DNA of 16,770 nucleotides from Nitrososphaerales archaeon TH526 (GTDB lineage: Archaea > Thermoproteota > Nitrososphaeria > Nitrososphaerales > Nitrososphaeraceae): positions 1 through 16,770 of the forward strand of contig JAATVR010000284.1 in assembly GCA_014523665.1 (NCBI GenBank), given 5' to 3'. Positions within the stretch are counted from its first letter, which is position 1. Every line of letters starts with the position of its first letter. Positions 7,829 to 14,529 of the stretch are shown here, one piece after another. Below the pieces are notes generated by a model. The model made no database searches and had not been told where the DNA came from. It saw only the letters and a program-made list of their open reading frames with translations. Position numbers and translations under genes: made by a program.

Positions 7829-8311
7829 TCAAGTACGTGTCCTCGGGCTCACCCCCATGTAGTGAACATTTTCGAGAACCTTGGCGCCATGTCTTCTGTA
7901 AAACCTAACCCCTCTGTATTTGAATCCCTCCATATCATACTCTAGTGGGCTTTCACGTTCAACCTCAAAAAACACCCCTATAGAATTCACCACAAGCCGC
8001 CTTGACACGTTCAGAGTATACCTGAACAGCTCACTACCTATGCTACGGCCTCTATACGTTTTATCTATCGCCATAAAATCAAGAAATGCGGCATTTAGTT
8101 CATTGAAAGCATAGAGCAAGGAAAATCCTACTATGAAGTAGTCTTCTCTTGCCACAAGGAGATAATAATTAGGATCGAATTCCAGCATACGTATTATCAT
8201 CTTGTTAGGCCTGATCTGTGAAACCGGAAATGAATCTAGATAAATCCTCTCTATTTGCCTAAAGAAAGCAAGTGAATCTGGTTTTTCAACCAATACAAAA
8301 TCCACTGACAA
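7829..8311 (-). CDS. GNAT-family N-acetyltransferase
   Basis: A 160-residue protein with the GNAT fold. The acceptor-side N-terminus (IERIYLDSFP, 20-29) and strand pair around LLVARED-YFIVGFSLL (51-66) come first. The acetyl-CoA loop follows the strand AAFLDFMAID: YRGRSIGSELF (86-96), where the usual Gly of R-x-x-G-x-G is Ser90. The end has the family's FYRRHGAKVL (137-146). The substrate cannot be told from sequence. The start is TTG at 8311: an in-frame stop lies just upstream, and GGAGGT on the minus strand at 8319-8324 is exactly 7 nt away. A TATA-like CATATAC at 8361-8369 gives a leader of about 25 nt. The gene stands alone, convergent with the malic enzyme. Confidence 0.82.
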   Translation of the reverse strand: MSVDFVLVEKPDSLAFFRQIERIYLDSFPVSQIRPNKMIIRMLEFDPNYYLLVAREDYFIVGFSLLYAFNELNAAFLDFMAIDKTYRGRSIGSELFRYTLNVSRRLVVNSIGVFFEVERESPLEYDMEGFKYRGVRFYRRHGAKVLENVHYMGVSPRTRT

Positions 8312-8318
8312 AAACTAG

Positions 8319-8324
8319 ACCTCC
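8319..8324 (-). promoter_or_regulatory. Shine-Dalgarno deciding a TTG start
   Basis: GGAGGT on the minus strand, 7 nt before TTG 8311. The alternative GTG at 8305 would be 13 nt away, so the TTG is favoured. Confidence 0.65.
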
Positions 8325-8360
8325 ACTACCTTTTCACTCAAACGTCAACAAAAGCCATTC

Positions 8361-8369
8361 GTATATGTT
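8361..8369 (-). promoter_or_regulatory. TATA element for the acetyltransferase
   Basis: AACATATAC on the minus strand, about 40 bp before the Shine-Dalgarno. It would place the transcript start near 8338, just upstream of the Shine-Dalgarno. Confidence 0.35.
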
Positions 8370-8705
8370 ACTTTAGCCAGATCTTTTGATCGGTAGAGAC
8401 AGGTCATCATCTGCACAATTAAGCAACGCTTGATTCCTGGAGTTAGTCACTCGTATCTGTTTGATGCCAAGTTAAAAACATCATTTGTAACAACAATCTT
8501 ATTTGTCAGGAAAAGCGGAACGTGTGATCCTCACCTTGAAGAATTGTCCTATCTCATCTCTATAGGTTTTCCATATATTTTTGTGACAGAATGACCACCG
8601 AATTTATGTCAACCTCTTTGCATTGAAAATATGATGTTGCAGAACAAGGGTACTGACAACAGGTTTGTGTGATAGGTAGATTCGAAGGGGTTAGATTTGG
8701 CTCAA
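8370..8705. other. Divergent spacer between acetyltransferase and PadR-like gene
   Basis: About 340 bp holding the two promoters. I found no repeat, RNA gene or coding frame beyond the possible N-terminal extension of the next gene, which opens with GTG at 8669. Confidence 0.45.
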
Positions 8706-8715
8706 CCTTTTATAT
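8706..8715 (+). promoter_or_regulatory. TATA element for the PadR-like gene
   Basis: CTTTTATATG, centred about 39 bp before ATG 8750. It overlaps the earlier in-frame ATG at 8714, which argues against that start if this box is used. Confidence 0.4.
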
Positions 8716-8749
8716 GGCTAATGGGTTAGTGAGTATAAGAAAAACACAA

Positions 8750-9121
8750 ATGCTTTCTGGATGGGCGAACAAGGCTACTACATTGTTCAACAGAGGCTTC
8801 CCAAGAATGTATCTTTTGAATATGCTCAAGGAAAAGCCAATGAATGCAAAAGAGATAATTGAAACTTTATTAATTAATAGTGGAGGAACATGGAAACCTT
8901 CACCTAAAAACGTATATCCCTTGCTGTCCAAACTGGTGGAAGAAGATTTGTTGTATCGGACTGATGAAGGTCAATACGCCCTGACTAAGAAAGGGATTAG
9001 AGTGGCAAGTGATGCAGGTACAGTATCAAGAACTCTCAAGAAACAGGTAAATTATTTTGGTAAATTGAGCACACTAGCTGGCAATACTTTTGTTACAAGA
9101 GTGAAGAAACGATTTTTTTAG
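8750..9121 (+). CDS. PadR-like winged-helix transcription regulator
   Basis: A 123-residue protein from ATG 8750 with the PadR N-terminal domain at about residues 17-88. It opens with the first helix FPRMYLLNMLKEKPMNAKEI and continues with the recognition region TWKPSPKNVYPLLSKLVEEDLL cut by the family's typical GTWKPSP-NVYPLL pattern. The wing is QYALTKKG. A basic tail of about 35 residues (KKQVNYFGKL to the end) replaces the longer dimerising C-terminus of classical PadR proteins. PadR regulators often repress nearby genes in response to small molecules; no effector is suggested here. Earlier in-frame starts exist at GTG 8669 and ATG 8714. I preferred 8750 because a good TATA element covers 8706-8715 and the domain begins well after 8750. 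No Shine-Dalgarno is seen, consistent with a leaderless or short-leader mRNA. Confidence 0.8.
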   Translation: MLSGWANKATTLFNRGFPRMYLLNMLKEKPMNAKEIIETLLINSGGTWKPSPKNVYPLLSKLVEEDLLYRTDEGQYALTKKGIRVASDAGTVSRTLKKQVNYFGKLSTLAGNTFVTRVKKRFF

Positions 9122-9561
9122 GAAATTCTGGATCTAGCCATTATAACTATTACCGAGTTGTAAATCACGTTTTAAGAATGGGGAACAACTTAGTTAGTAG
9201 ACAATAGTTACGAGGTGTCTCACTTTTGTTAAAAGTTGACCAACCATCATTGGAACTCGAAGTATTGCAATTTTCTAGCGCGCATATCTCTCACAGAGAA
9301 TACACTACAATTTGGTACCATTCACTTCGATAATAATCTGATTTAGATGTGATGTTCACAAAACGCATCATTCAAAATACTATTTGGTTTGATTAATTGA
9401 CTGAAGTTGCTAAGGAGGATAAGCCTTCTCGTTTAATATCTTGAAATGTTGTTGATAATAGTGAAACACAAAGCGTAGCGATTCTACTCAATAAAATTTA
9501 CGAATAACAACAGATATTCATTTGAAAAAATGGACGTTGATAATACGATCGGGACGACCAG
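9122..9561. other. Convergent spacer
   Basis: AT-rich DNA between the PadR-like gene and the end of the Hsp20 gene. AAGGAGGATAAGCCTT at 9411-9426 is Shine-Dalgarno-like with short inverted arms, but no frame of useful length follows it. Nothing else is recognised. Confidence 0.4.
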
Positions 9562-9569
9562 AAAAAAAA
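9562..9569 (-). terminator. Oligo-T terminator of the Hsp20 gene
   Basis: A run of eight T on the minus strand, 25 nt after the TAA stop at 9594-9596, with no hairpin before it. This is the usual form of an archaeal terminator. Confidence 0.5.
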
Positions 9570-9593
9570 TTTGGGTTCGTAGAAGTCTATTTA

Positions 9594-10226
9594 TTATTCG
9601 ATCTTGATCTGCTTTCCCTTCGGCTTCGTTTCCTTTTTCTTGTCAAAGGTTATTTCTAGGATACCATTGTTGTACTTCGATCGAGCTGTTTTTACATCTG
9701 CTTCTGCAGGAAGGTCTATTACCTTGTGATATTTTCTTGTAGGTTCAAGACTTCTTACTTCTACCGTGTTGTCGTAGGCATCAATTTTGATCTTGTCCTT
9801 CTCGACTCCCGGCATTTCTACGGTCACTTTGACATTAGATTCTGTTGCCAATACATCGATCATGGGTTCCCTTTCTCCCCCAATTTCCGGTCTTGCTGGC
9901 TTGATGTCCGCGTTGAGAGCATATTTATGACCTCCCTTCACGTTACCAAACTCGCGAATCACAGGTTTACCGTCTGGGCCTACCGTCATAGAATATCCAT
10001 AGACTATCGGACCTATCTTTCGAACTTTGGTTCCATCTGAATTTTCGTATTCTGAGACAAGTTCTTTGGGCGCTTCTCTACTTAGACGTTCAAGCTCTTC
10101 ATTCATTTTTGAAAAACTCGCGTGCGCTTCATCAAAGAATCCTGGTCTAAACTCTCTATCCAGTAGGGGCAGTAATTTCCTTGCTCCTGAAAACCAACTG
10201 TCTGGTTCAATATTCCAAAAACTCAT
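9594..10226 (-). CDS. Small heat shock protein, Hsp20 family
   Basis: An ATP-independent holdase chaperone. Positions are counted from the GTG at 10241 (subtract 5 for the ATG start). The alpha-crystallin domain covers about 125-205. It shows PMIDVLATESNVKVTVEMPGV, shortened here to its key parts MPGV (143-146) and the strand pair DKIKI/NTVEV, then the A-x-x-x-N-G-I-L-like element SKYNNGILEITF (188-199). The C-terminus ends in QIKIE, giving the I-x-I motif (Ile212, Ile214) that links dimers in the oligomer. The long N-terminal arm has an amphipathic helical part (FDEAHASFSKMNEELERL) and the segment GPIVYGYSMTVGPDGKP, a feature I associate with archaeal members. I chose ATG 10226; GTG 10241 is an alternative. 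A TATA element at 10266-10275 suits either. Confidence 0.93.
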   Translation of the reverse strand: MSFWNIEPDSWFSGARKLLPLLDREFRPGFFDEAHASFSKMNEELERLSREAPKELVSEYENSDGTKVRKIGPIVYGYSMTVGPDGKPVIREFGNVKGGHKYALNADIKPARPEIGGEREPMIDVLATESNVKVTVEMPGVEKDKIKIDAYDNTVEVRSLEPTRKYHKVIDLPAEADVKTARSKYNNGILEITFDKKKETKPKGKQIKIE

Positions 10227-10265
10227 TCTTTTCAAATTCACCTTATGGATAAATATGACCTTCCG

Positions 10266-10275
10266 GTATATAAAC
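10266..10275 (-). promoter_or_regulatory. TATA element for the Hsp20 gene
   Basis: GTTTATATAC on the minus strand, 40 bp before ATG 10226. Transcription would start near 10245, giving a leader of about 19 nt. Confidence 0.5.
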
Positions 10276-10423
10276 GTGACTAACTAGAGGTGACTAACCA
10301 ATTAGGAGCAACATAATTTCGCATGCTCTAAACTAGCTCCCACCAAATCTTTCTAGGATTGACATCATACAAATCTCGTCGTGCTTGAGGGTTATCTAAG
10401 CAAAAAAAGTAATAGGAACTGTA

Positions 10424-11395
10424 TTGATTAAAAAGGTCAGTTACTGGAGAATCAATTTGGATAAAAGAATAGTTTCTTTCTTGCCCAGCTCCACGGAAAT
10501 ACTTTACGAATTGGGACTAGAAGCACAGATCACCGGGGTAACACATGAATGCAAATACCCAGATTCGGCTAGAAAAAAACCAAGGGTAGTCAATTCTTCC
10601 CTTGATTGTACTTCGATGAGCAGCCGTGATATTGATGCAAGGATCGGAGAATTGTCTAGGACTGGCGGAGACATTTATGTGCTAGACACTCACGTCCTAA
10701 AGGAAGCAAAGCCTGACCTTATTATTGCCCAAGGTGTATGTAAGGTGTGTGCTCCTCATGCCAAGGAGATAGAAAGAGCATTTGAAATTCTAGGGTATAA
10801 ACCAGATTTGATTGTGCTTGATGCTCATGATTTTGATGAGGTTCTGGACAGCATCCTATATGTGGCCAAAGCGGTAAATAAACTGGAGGAGGGGCGTCTA
10901 TTGGTATCCAAACTGCGTCGGAGAATCAAGAGGGTAGAGACCACAGTATCGCAGAGATTGGGTGAGAAAATCGATCGGCCCAGGGTAGTCTGCATAGAAT
11001 GGATCGATCCATTCTTTGTAGCCGGTCATTGGGTACCCAGAATGGTCGAGATTGCGGGAGGTAAAGACGGCATAGGCTCGCCTGGAGAACCGTCACGTCA
11101 TATAGGTCTTGACGAAATTTCTCAATTTCAACCGGACAAGATAATTCTCATGCCCTGCGGTTTCGACATTGAGAGGACTTTCAAAGAGATGGGTACCTTA
11201 GATGATATAGATGAATGGAGGGCTTTGGACGCGGTTAAGAGCAAGGAGGTATATGTTGTAAACGCAAATGCTTATTTTAGCAAACCTGGACCCAGAATAG
11301 TGGTAGGATTAGAAATTTTGGCAAAAATAATTGATCCTGAAGCATTTGCAAACTTAGATCTACCTTTGAATTCGTATATGAAATTCACCCAGTAA
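10424..11395 (+). CDS. BtuF/TroA-like substrate-binding protein without signal peptide
   Basis: A 323-residue protein of the periplasmic-binding fold used for cobalamin and iron chelates. The first lobe starts with RIVSFLPSSTEILYELGL (15-32). A CxxC-type pair, QGVCKVCAP (103-111), follows, and a long backbone helix spans about 140-175. The second lobe starts with RVVCIEWIDPFFVAGHWVP (187-205) and MVEIAGG, both typical of the cobalamin-binding branch. There is no signal peptide, lipobox or membrane segment, and no ABC permease or ATPase beside it, so it may act in the cytoplasm or be wrongly grouped with transporters. The start must be TTG 10424 or TTG 10457, since the first in-frame ATG falls at residue 65. 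An AGGAAC at 10414-10419 is a weak ribosome-binding site. Cobalamin or a related ligand is plausible but unproved. Confidence 0.8.
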   Translation: MIKKVSYWRINLDKRIVSFLPSSTEILYELGLEAQITGVTHECKYPDSARKKPRVVNSSLDCTSMSSRDIDARIGELSRTGGDIYVLDTHVLKEAKPDLIIAQGVCKVCAPHAKEIERAFEILGYKPDLIVLDAHDFDEVLDSILYVAKAVNKLEEGRLLVSKLRRRIKRVETTVSQRLGEKIDRPRVVCIEWIDPFFVAGHWVPRMVEIAGGKDGIGSPGEPSRHIGLDEISQFQPDKIILMPCGFDIERTFKEMGTLDDIDEWRALDAVKSKEVYVVNANAYFSKPGPRIVVGLEILAKIIDPEAFANLDLPLNSYMKFTQ

Positions 11396-11827
11396 ACTCG
11401 ATCGATAGATATCTCCAAGTACATCATTAAACTGTTCAATATTCCACATCCATATGCTGTGAATTTGAATTAGAAAGAAATCTGCTGCTGCAACTGATGA
11501 TACCTATCGTCTAGGATAACAATTTCAAGCCATGGTATTTTTGGTATGCCAAACCTAATTGTAACAGATCAAACTTAGCTATGTTATGCTCATTTTCACA
11601 CCCAGCATATTGCCTTTGTAATGTCCAAAATAACTTGAATGGGGCTAGGTAACCCACTTGCAAATGAGACCATGGAGAATGCGTACGAGTTCTTTTTTCC
11701 TCAATCCAGGGTCGACCGATGTCTTTCAACACAGTCTACTTCGAATGTTTCGAAAGTGAAACCGATTATTAATCAGGTCTCTAATAATTGTTTTTCCAGT
11801 TAACATTAATCAGGAGCATGAATAAAC
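11396..11827. other. Spacer upstream of the metal operon
   Basis: A 73-codon minus-strand frame at 11511-11732 is open but has no recognised domain or start signals. The right half carries possible control sequences: an imperfect palindrome, ACTTCGAATGTTTCGAAAGT (11738-11757), and two copies of ATTAATCAGG (11768-11777 and 11805-11814). Confidence 0.45.
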
Positions 11828-11841
11828 TTAGAGTAGGCTAA
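11828..11841. promoter_or_regulatory. Candidate DtxR/MntR operator of the metal operon
   Basis: TTAGAGTAGGCTAA is a perfect TTAG-N6-CTAA inverted repeat, and 11 of its 14 bases agree with the remembered DtxR-family core TTAGGTTAGCCTAA. It ends 2 bp before the TATA-like element and 32 bp before the oxidase ATG. A repressor bound here would block TBP/TFB. The operon itself encodes an MntR-type protein, which makes autoregulation plausible. Confidence 0.4.
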
Positions 11842-11843
11842 GA

Positions 11844-11850
11844 TTTATTA
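11844..11850 (+). promoter_or_regulatory. TATA-like element of the oxidase-transporter-regulator operon
   Basis: TTTATTA, centred 27 bp before the ATG at 11874, suggests a leaderless transcript for the oxidase. Confidence 0.4.
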
Positions 11851-11873
11851 AGATATTTAACAATCTGTCATTC

Positions 11874-13055
11874 ATGCGTATATCTCCTATTCTCATTGGT
11901 GTTGCTATAATTTCTTTGGCTGTTGCTGTTATCTTCACGATCAACTCTGGAGCATACAAAGGTCTAAATTCGATAATGAGTGCGGCACAGACTTCTGACT
12001 CTGACATCAAATCCGGCCCAAAAGTTGTTGGTAGTCACACCCCTGGCTATCCCATTACTACCACTCCTGGCATCATTCTGGACCCCCTTCAGACAGCAGT
12101 TGATATGAACCCAGCCAATGCCGTTGTTGATCCGATGAAGTATCTTCGCGAATTTAACTATGGGAAAGTATCAAAGCTTTCAGATGGAAAAACACTTAGA
12201 GAGTTTACTTTAGTTGCGTCTGATAATCTTGTGAAAGAGATTTCCCCTGGAGTATTTTATAATGTATGGACATTTAATGGCACTGTCCCAGGTCCGACCA
12301 TCCGAGCTACTGAAGGGGATACAGTACGGATAAACTTCATTAACAATGGCTCAATGCCACATTCTTTACACTTGCATGGTGTTCATCCTGCAAATATGGA
12401 CGGGGTTTTTGAGATGATCTCCCCTGGTGGAGAATTTACATACGAATTTACAGCTGAACCTTTCGGTGTTTTCCCCTACCATTGTCACATGACACCGCTG
12501 GAAGAGCACATTGCTCACGGGCTGTATGGAGTCTTCATAGTCGACCCCAAGACCGCACGTCCTCCTGCAGATGAAATGGTCATGGTAATGAACGGCTATG
12601 ATACTGATTTTGACACTGAGAATAACTTTTACACTGTCAATGGAGTCCCTTATTACTATATGCACCATCCGGTGCAGATTCAGAAGGATAAGCTTGTAAG
12701 AATATATCTAGTGAATATGTTAGAATTCGATCCAGTCAACAACTTCCATCTTCATGCAAACATGTTCAATTACTATCCAAGCGGCACGCGCCTACAACCA
12801 GATGAGCTCACTGATATTGTTACCACAAACCAGGGAGAGAGAGGCATTTTAGAATTCACATACAAATATCCTGGAAAATATATGTTTCATGCACATAAAA
12901 CAGAATTTGCAGAGAAAGGCTGGATGGGTACATTTCTTGTAACGGAAGGGAATGAATCTAATATATCTAATCAAACGAATGGTAATTCCTTTTACGATTC
13001 CTTGAACAATTCCTTTGTAGGCAAATCGCCGAAAACTAATGGAGGTCAATTGTAG
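11874..13055 (+). CDS. Membrane-anchored two-domain multicopper oxidase
   Basis: A 393-residue extracytoplasmic copper enzyme with two cupredoxin domains. Residues 5-23 are an uncleaved anchor or signal peptide. Domain 1 (about 100-225) has PHSLHLHGVH (162-171) and YHCHMTPLEEHIAHGLYG (202-219). These supply a type 1 copper site (His163, Cys204, His212) with Leu217 in the axial position, as in high-potential laccases, and the H-x-H pairs 166/168 and 203/205. Domain 2 (about 235-358) has FHLHANMF (His292/294) and MFHAHKTEF (His339/341) but no type 1 Cys. The eight histidines fit a trinuclear cluster between subunits, so this is a laccase-like two-domain oxidase and not NirK: the NirK catalytic Asp position is His166. 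The Asn-rich tail carries N-x-S/T sites. The substrate may be Mn(II), Fe(II), Cu(I) or a nitrogen compound; the neighbours favour a metal. Confidence 0.93.
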   Translation: MRISPILIGVAIISLAVAVIFTINSGAYKGLNSIMSAAQTSDSDIKSGPKVVGSHTPGYPITTTPGIILDPLQTAVDMNPANAVVDPMKYLREFNYGKVSKLSDGKTLREFTLVASDNLVKEISPGVFYNVWTFNGTVPGPTIRATEGDTVRINFINNGSMPHSLHLHGVHPANMDGVFEMISPGGEFTYEFTAEPFGVFPYHCHMTPLEEHIAHGLYGVFIVDPKTARPPADEMVMVMNGYDTDFDTENNFYTVNGVPYYYMHHPVQIQKDKLVRIYLVNMLEFDPVNNFHLHANMFNYYPSGTRLQPDELTDIVTTNQGERGILEFTYKYPGKYMFHAHKTEFAEKGWMGTFLVTEGNESNISNQTNGNSFYDSLNNSFVGKSPKTNGGQL

Positions 13056-13087
13056 TTGTCGCGTCACGCAATTAGTATGGGGAGTGG

Positions 13088-14485
13088 TTGTCAAAATTGT
13101 TAAGTGAGGATCCGAACAACAAGTCAAGCAAGCGTCTCTCCCAGAAGACCTCTATGATACTTGCCTTCGTCCCGATCGTAGTCTTGGCAGGTATGATGAT
13201 ATTCTTGCTTAGTCCATACGGACAATCCCTCATAAATGTAGGAACGCCGCTTCCCCAAGTTACCATTGAAAAAGTTGAATTTCACGATAATCAGATATTG
13301 GCATTTGTACGCAACACCGGTCCTCTCGACATAGTTGTATCGCAAGCCGATGTCAATGACCGAATTCAATCTGCTGCAATAGAACCTAGCAGTAAGATCC
13401 CCAGACTAGGTGAAGCCCATGTGATGATTCCTTTTCCTTGGATTCCTGGGACTCCGTACGAAATTGGCATAACCACTTCCGATGGAACCAGGTTCAGCAA
13501 AAGTGTGGAAGCAGCTGCTATGGCACCGAGTCCTGATGCAAATCAAGCTCTACTGTTCACGTCATTGGGCGTATATGTAGGGGTGATCCCCATAATGATA
13601 GGTCTTCTGTGGTATCCCTACATACGTAGAATTAGTATTGGGAAGTACAGTTTTTTCCTCAGTCTGACCGCAGGTCTACTTGTTTTTCTAGGTATTGATG
13701 CTCTCTTAGAGGTGAACGAGATCGTCATTGGGAATCTGGCCTCTGTATTCAACGGCCAGGCACTAGGTATATTGGTAACAATTTCCTCTTTTGTCCTCCT
13801 ACTTTATACCTCTGACCGATTGACCCAGAGGGCCATAGAAAAGTCAGTAGTTAGCAAGACCCGCTCCCTGGCTTCATCCACCTCCGTCGGAGAATCATCG
13901 AGCCAAGAGAAATCCGTCATAGAAAACCAGAAGGGTGAAATTTACAGTGAACCTACAAAGGTATCTTCTTCAACGCGGGAGATACAGATACAAATACGGA
14001 AATACCAGGAACTTTTGAAACCTCTAACTATTTCGATGATGATCGCAATTGGAATAGGTCTACACAATTTTGGTGAAGGTTTGGCAATCGGTGCTGCCAT
14101 GCTTCTTGGCGAAGTAGCTCTTAGTACATTTCTAATTGTTGGGTTCACTCTTCACAACACGACAGAAGGATTGGCCATAGTAGCCCCAATTGCAAAATCC
14201 GAAGTGAAAAGAAGCATGATGATTCGAAGATTGATTCTGATGGGATTAATTGCGGGAGTTCCCACAATAGCCGGAACATGGATTGGAGGTTTTCTTTATT
14301 CCCCTCTTGCAGCAGTTGTATTTTTATCAGTTGGGGCAGGGGCAATATTCCAAGTAGTATATTCATTAATTTCATGGATTTCCCATCATCAAAGGCCCAA
14401 ATCTTCACCTTACATCTCTGGACCAGTGGTCGCAGGATTTATTACAGGACTACTAATAATGTATTTTACGGGCTTACTTATATGA
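13088..14485 (+). CDS. ZIP-family metal transporter with extracytoplasmic N-terminal domain
   Basis: A 465-residue inner-membrane protein that probably imports divalent metal (Zn, Mn or Fe). ZIP metal-site motifs are plain: GLHNFGEGLAIG (324-335) and TLHNTTEGLA (354-364), which give the His-Asn-x-x-Glu pairs of transmembrane helices 4 and 5. Unusually, residues 22-42 form an extra membrane segment followed by a beta-rich domain (about 55-145), then eight segments of the transporter. The loop at 242-312 is Ser-rich and lacks the His cluster often seen in ZIPs. It starts 32 bp after the oxidase stop, surely co-transcribed. The start given is TTG 13088; purines at 13081-13087 are rather close to it. 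TTG 13097 and ATG 13154 are alternatives, the last placing the start inside the first membrane segment. Confidence 0.88.
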   Translation: MSKLLSEDPNNKSSKRLSQKTSMILAFVPIVVLAGMMIFLLSPYGQSLINVGTPLPQVTIEKVEFHDNQILAFVRNTGPLDIVVSQADVNDRIQSAAIEPSSKIPRLGEAHVMIPFPWIPGTPYEIGITTSDGTRFSKSVEAAAMAPSPDANQALLFTSLGVYVGVIPIMIGLLWYPYIRRISIGKYSFFLSLTAGLLVFLGIDALLEVNEIVIGNLASVFNGQALGILVTISSFVLLLYTSDRLTQRAIEKSVVSKTRSLASSTSVGESSSQEKSVIENQKGEIYSEPTKVSSSTREIQIQIRKYQELLKPLTISMMIAIGIGLHNFGEGLAIGAAMLLGEVALSTFLIVGFTLHNTTEGLAIVAPIAKSEVKRSMMIRRLILMGLIAGVPTIAGTWIGGFLYSPLAAVVFLSVGAGAIFQVVYSLISWISHHQRPKSSPYISGPVVAGFITGLLIMYFTGLLI

Positions 14486-14517
14486 CGGATGCTCAACTAT
14501 GAATACTAGGGATGATG

Positions 14518-14523
14518 GGAGGT
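14518..14523 (+). promoter_or_regulatory. Shine-Dalgarno fixing the regulator start
   Basis: GGAGGT lies 6 nt before ATG 14530 and downstream of an earlier in-frame ATG at 14512. It strongly favours 14530. Confidence 0.65.
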
Positions 14524-14529
14524 CACTTT

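Noticed and set aside
11511..11732. Minus-strand 73-codon frame in the spacer before the metal operon
   Set aside because: It has a GTG start, no ribosome-binding site and no recognised domain. It overlaps the likely control region of the operon. A decayed gene cannot be excluded.
11874..13055. Calling the copper oxidase a NirK nitrite reductase
   Set aside because: The catalytic Asp is replaced by His, the axial Met is Leu, and four H-x-H pairs indicate a trinuclear cluster.
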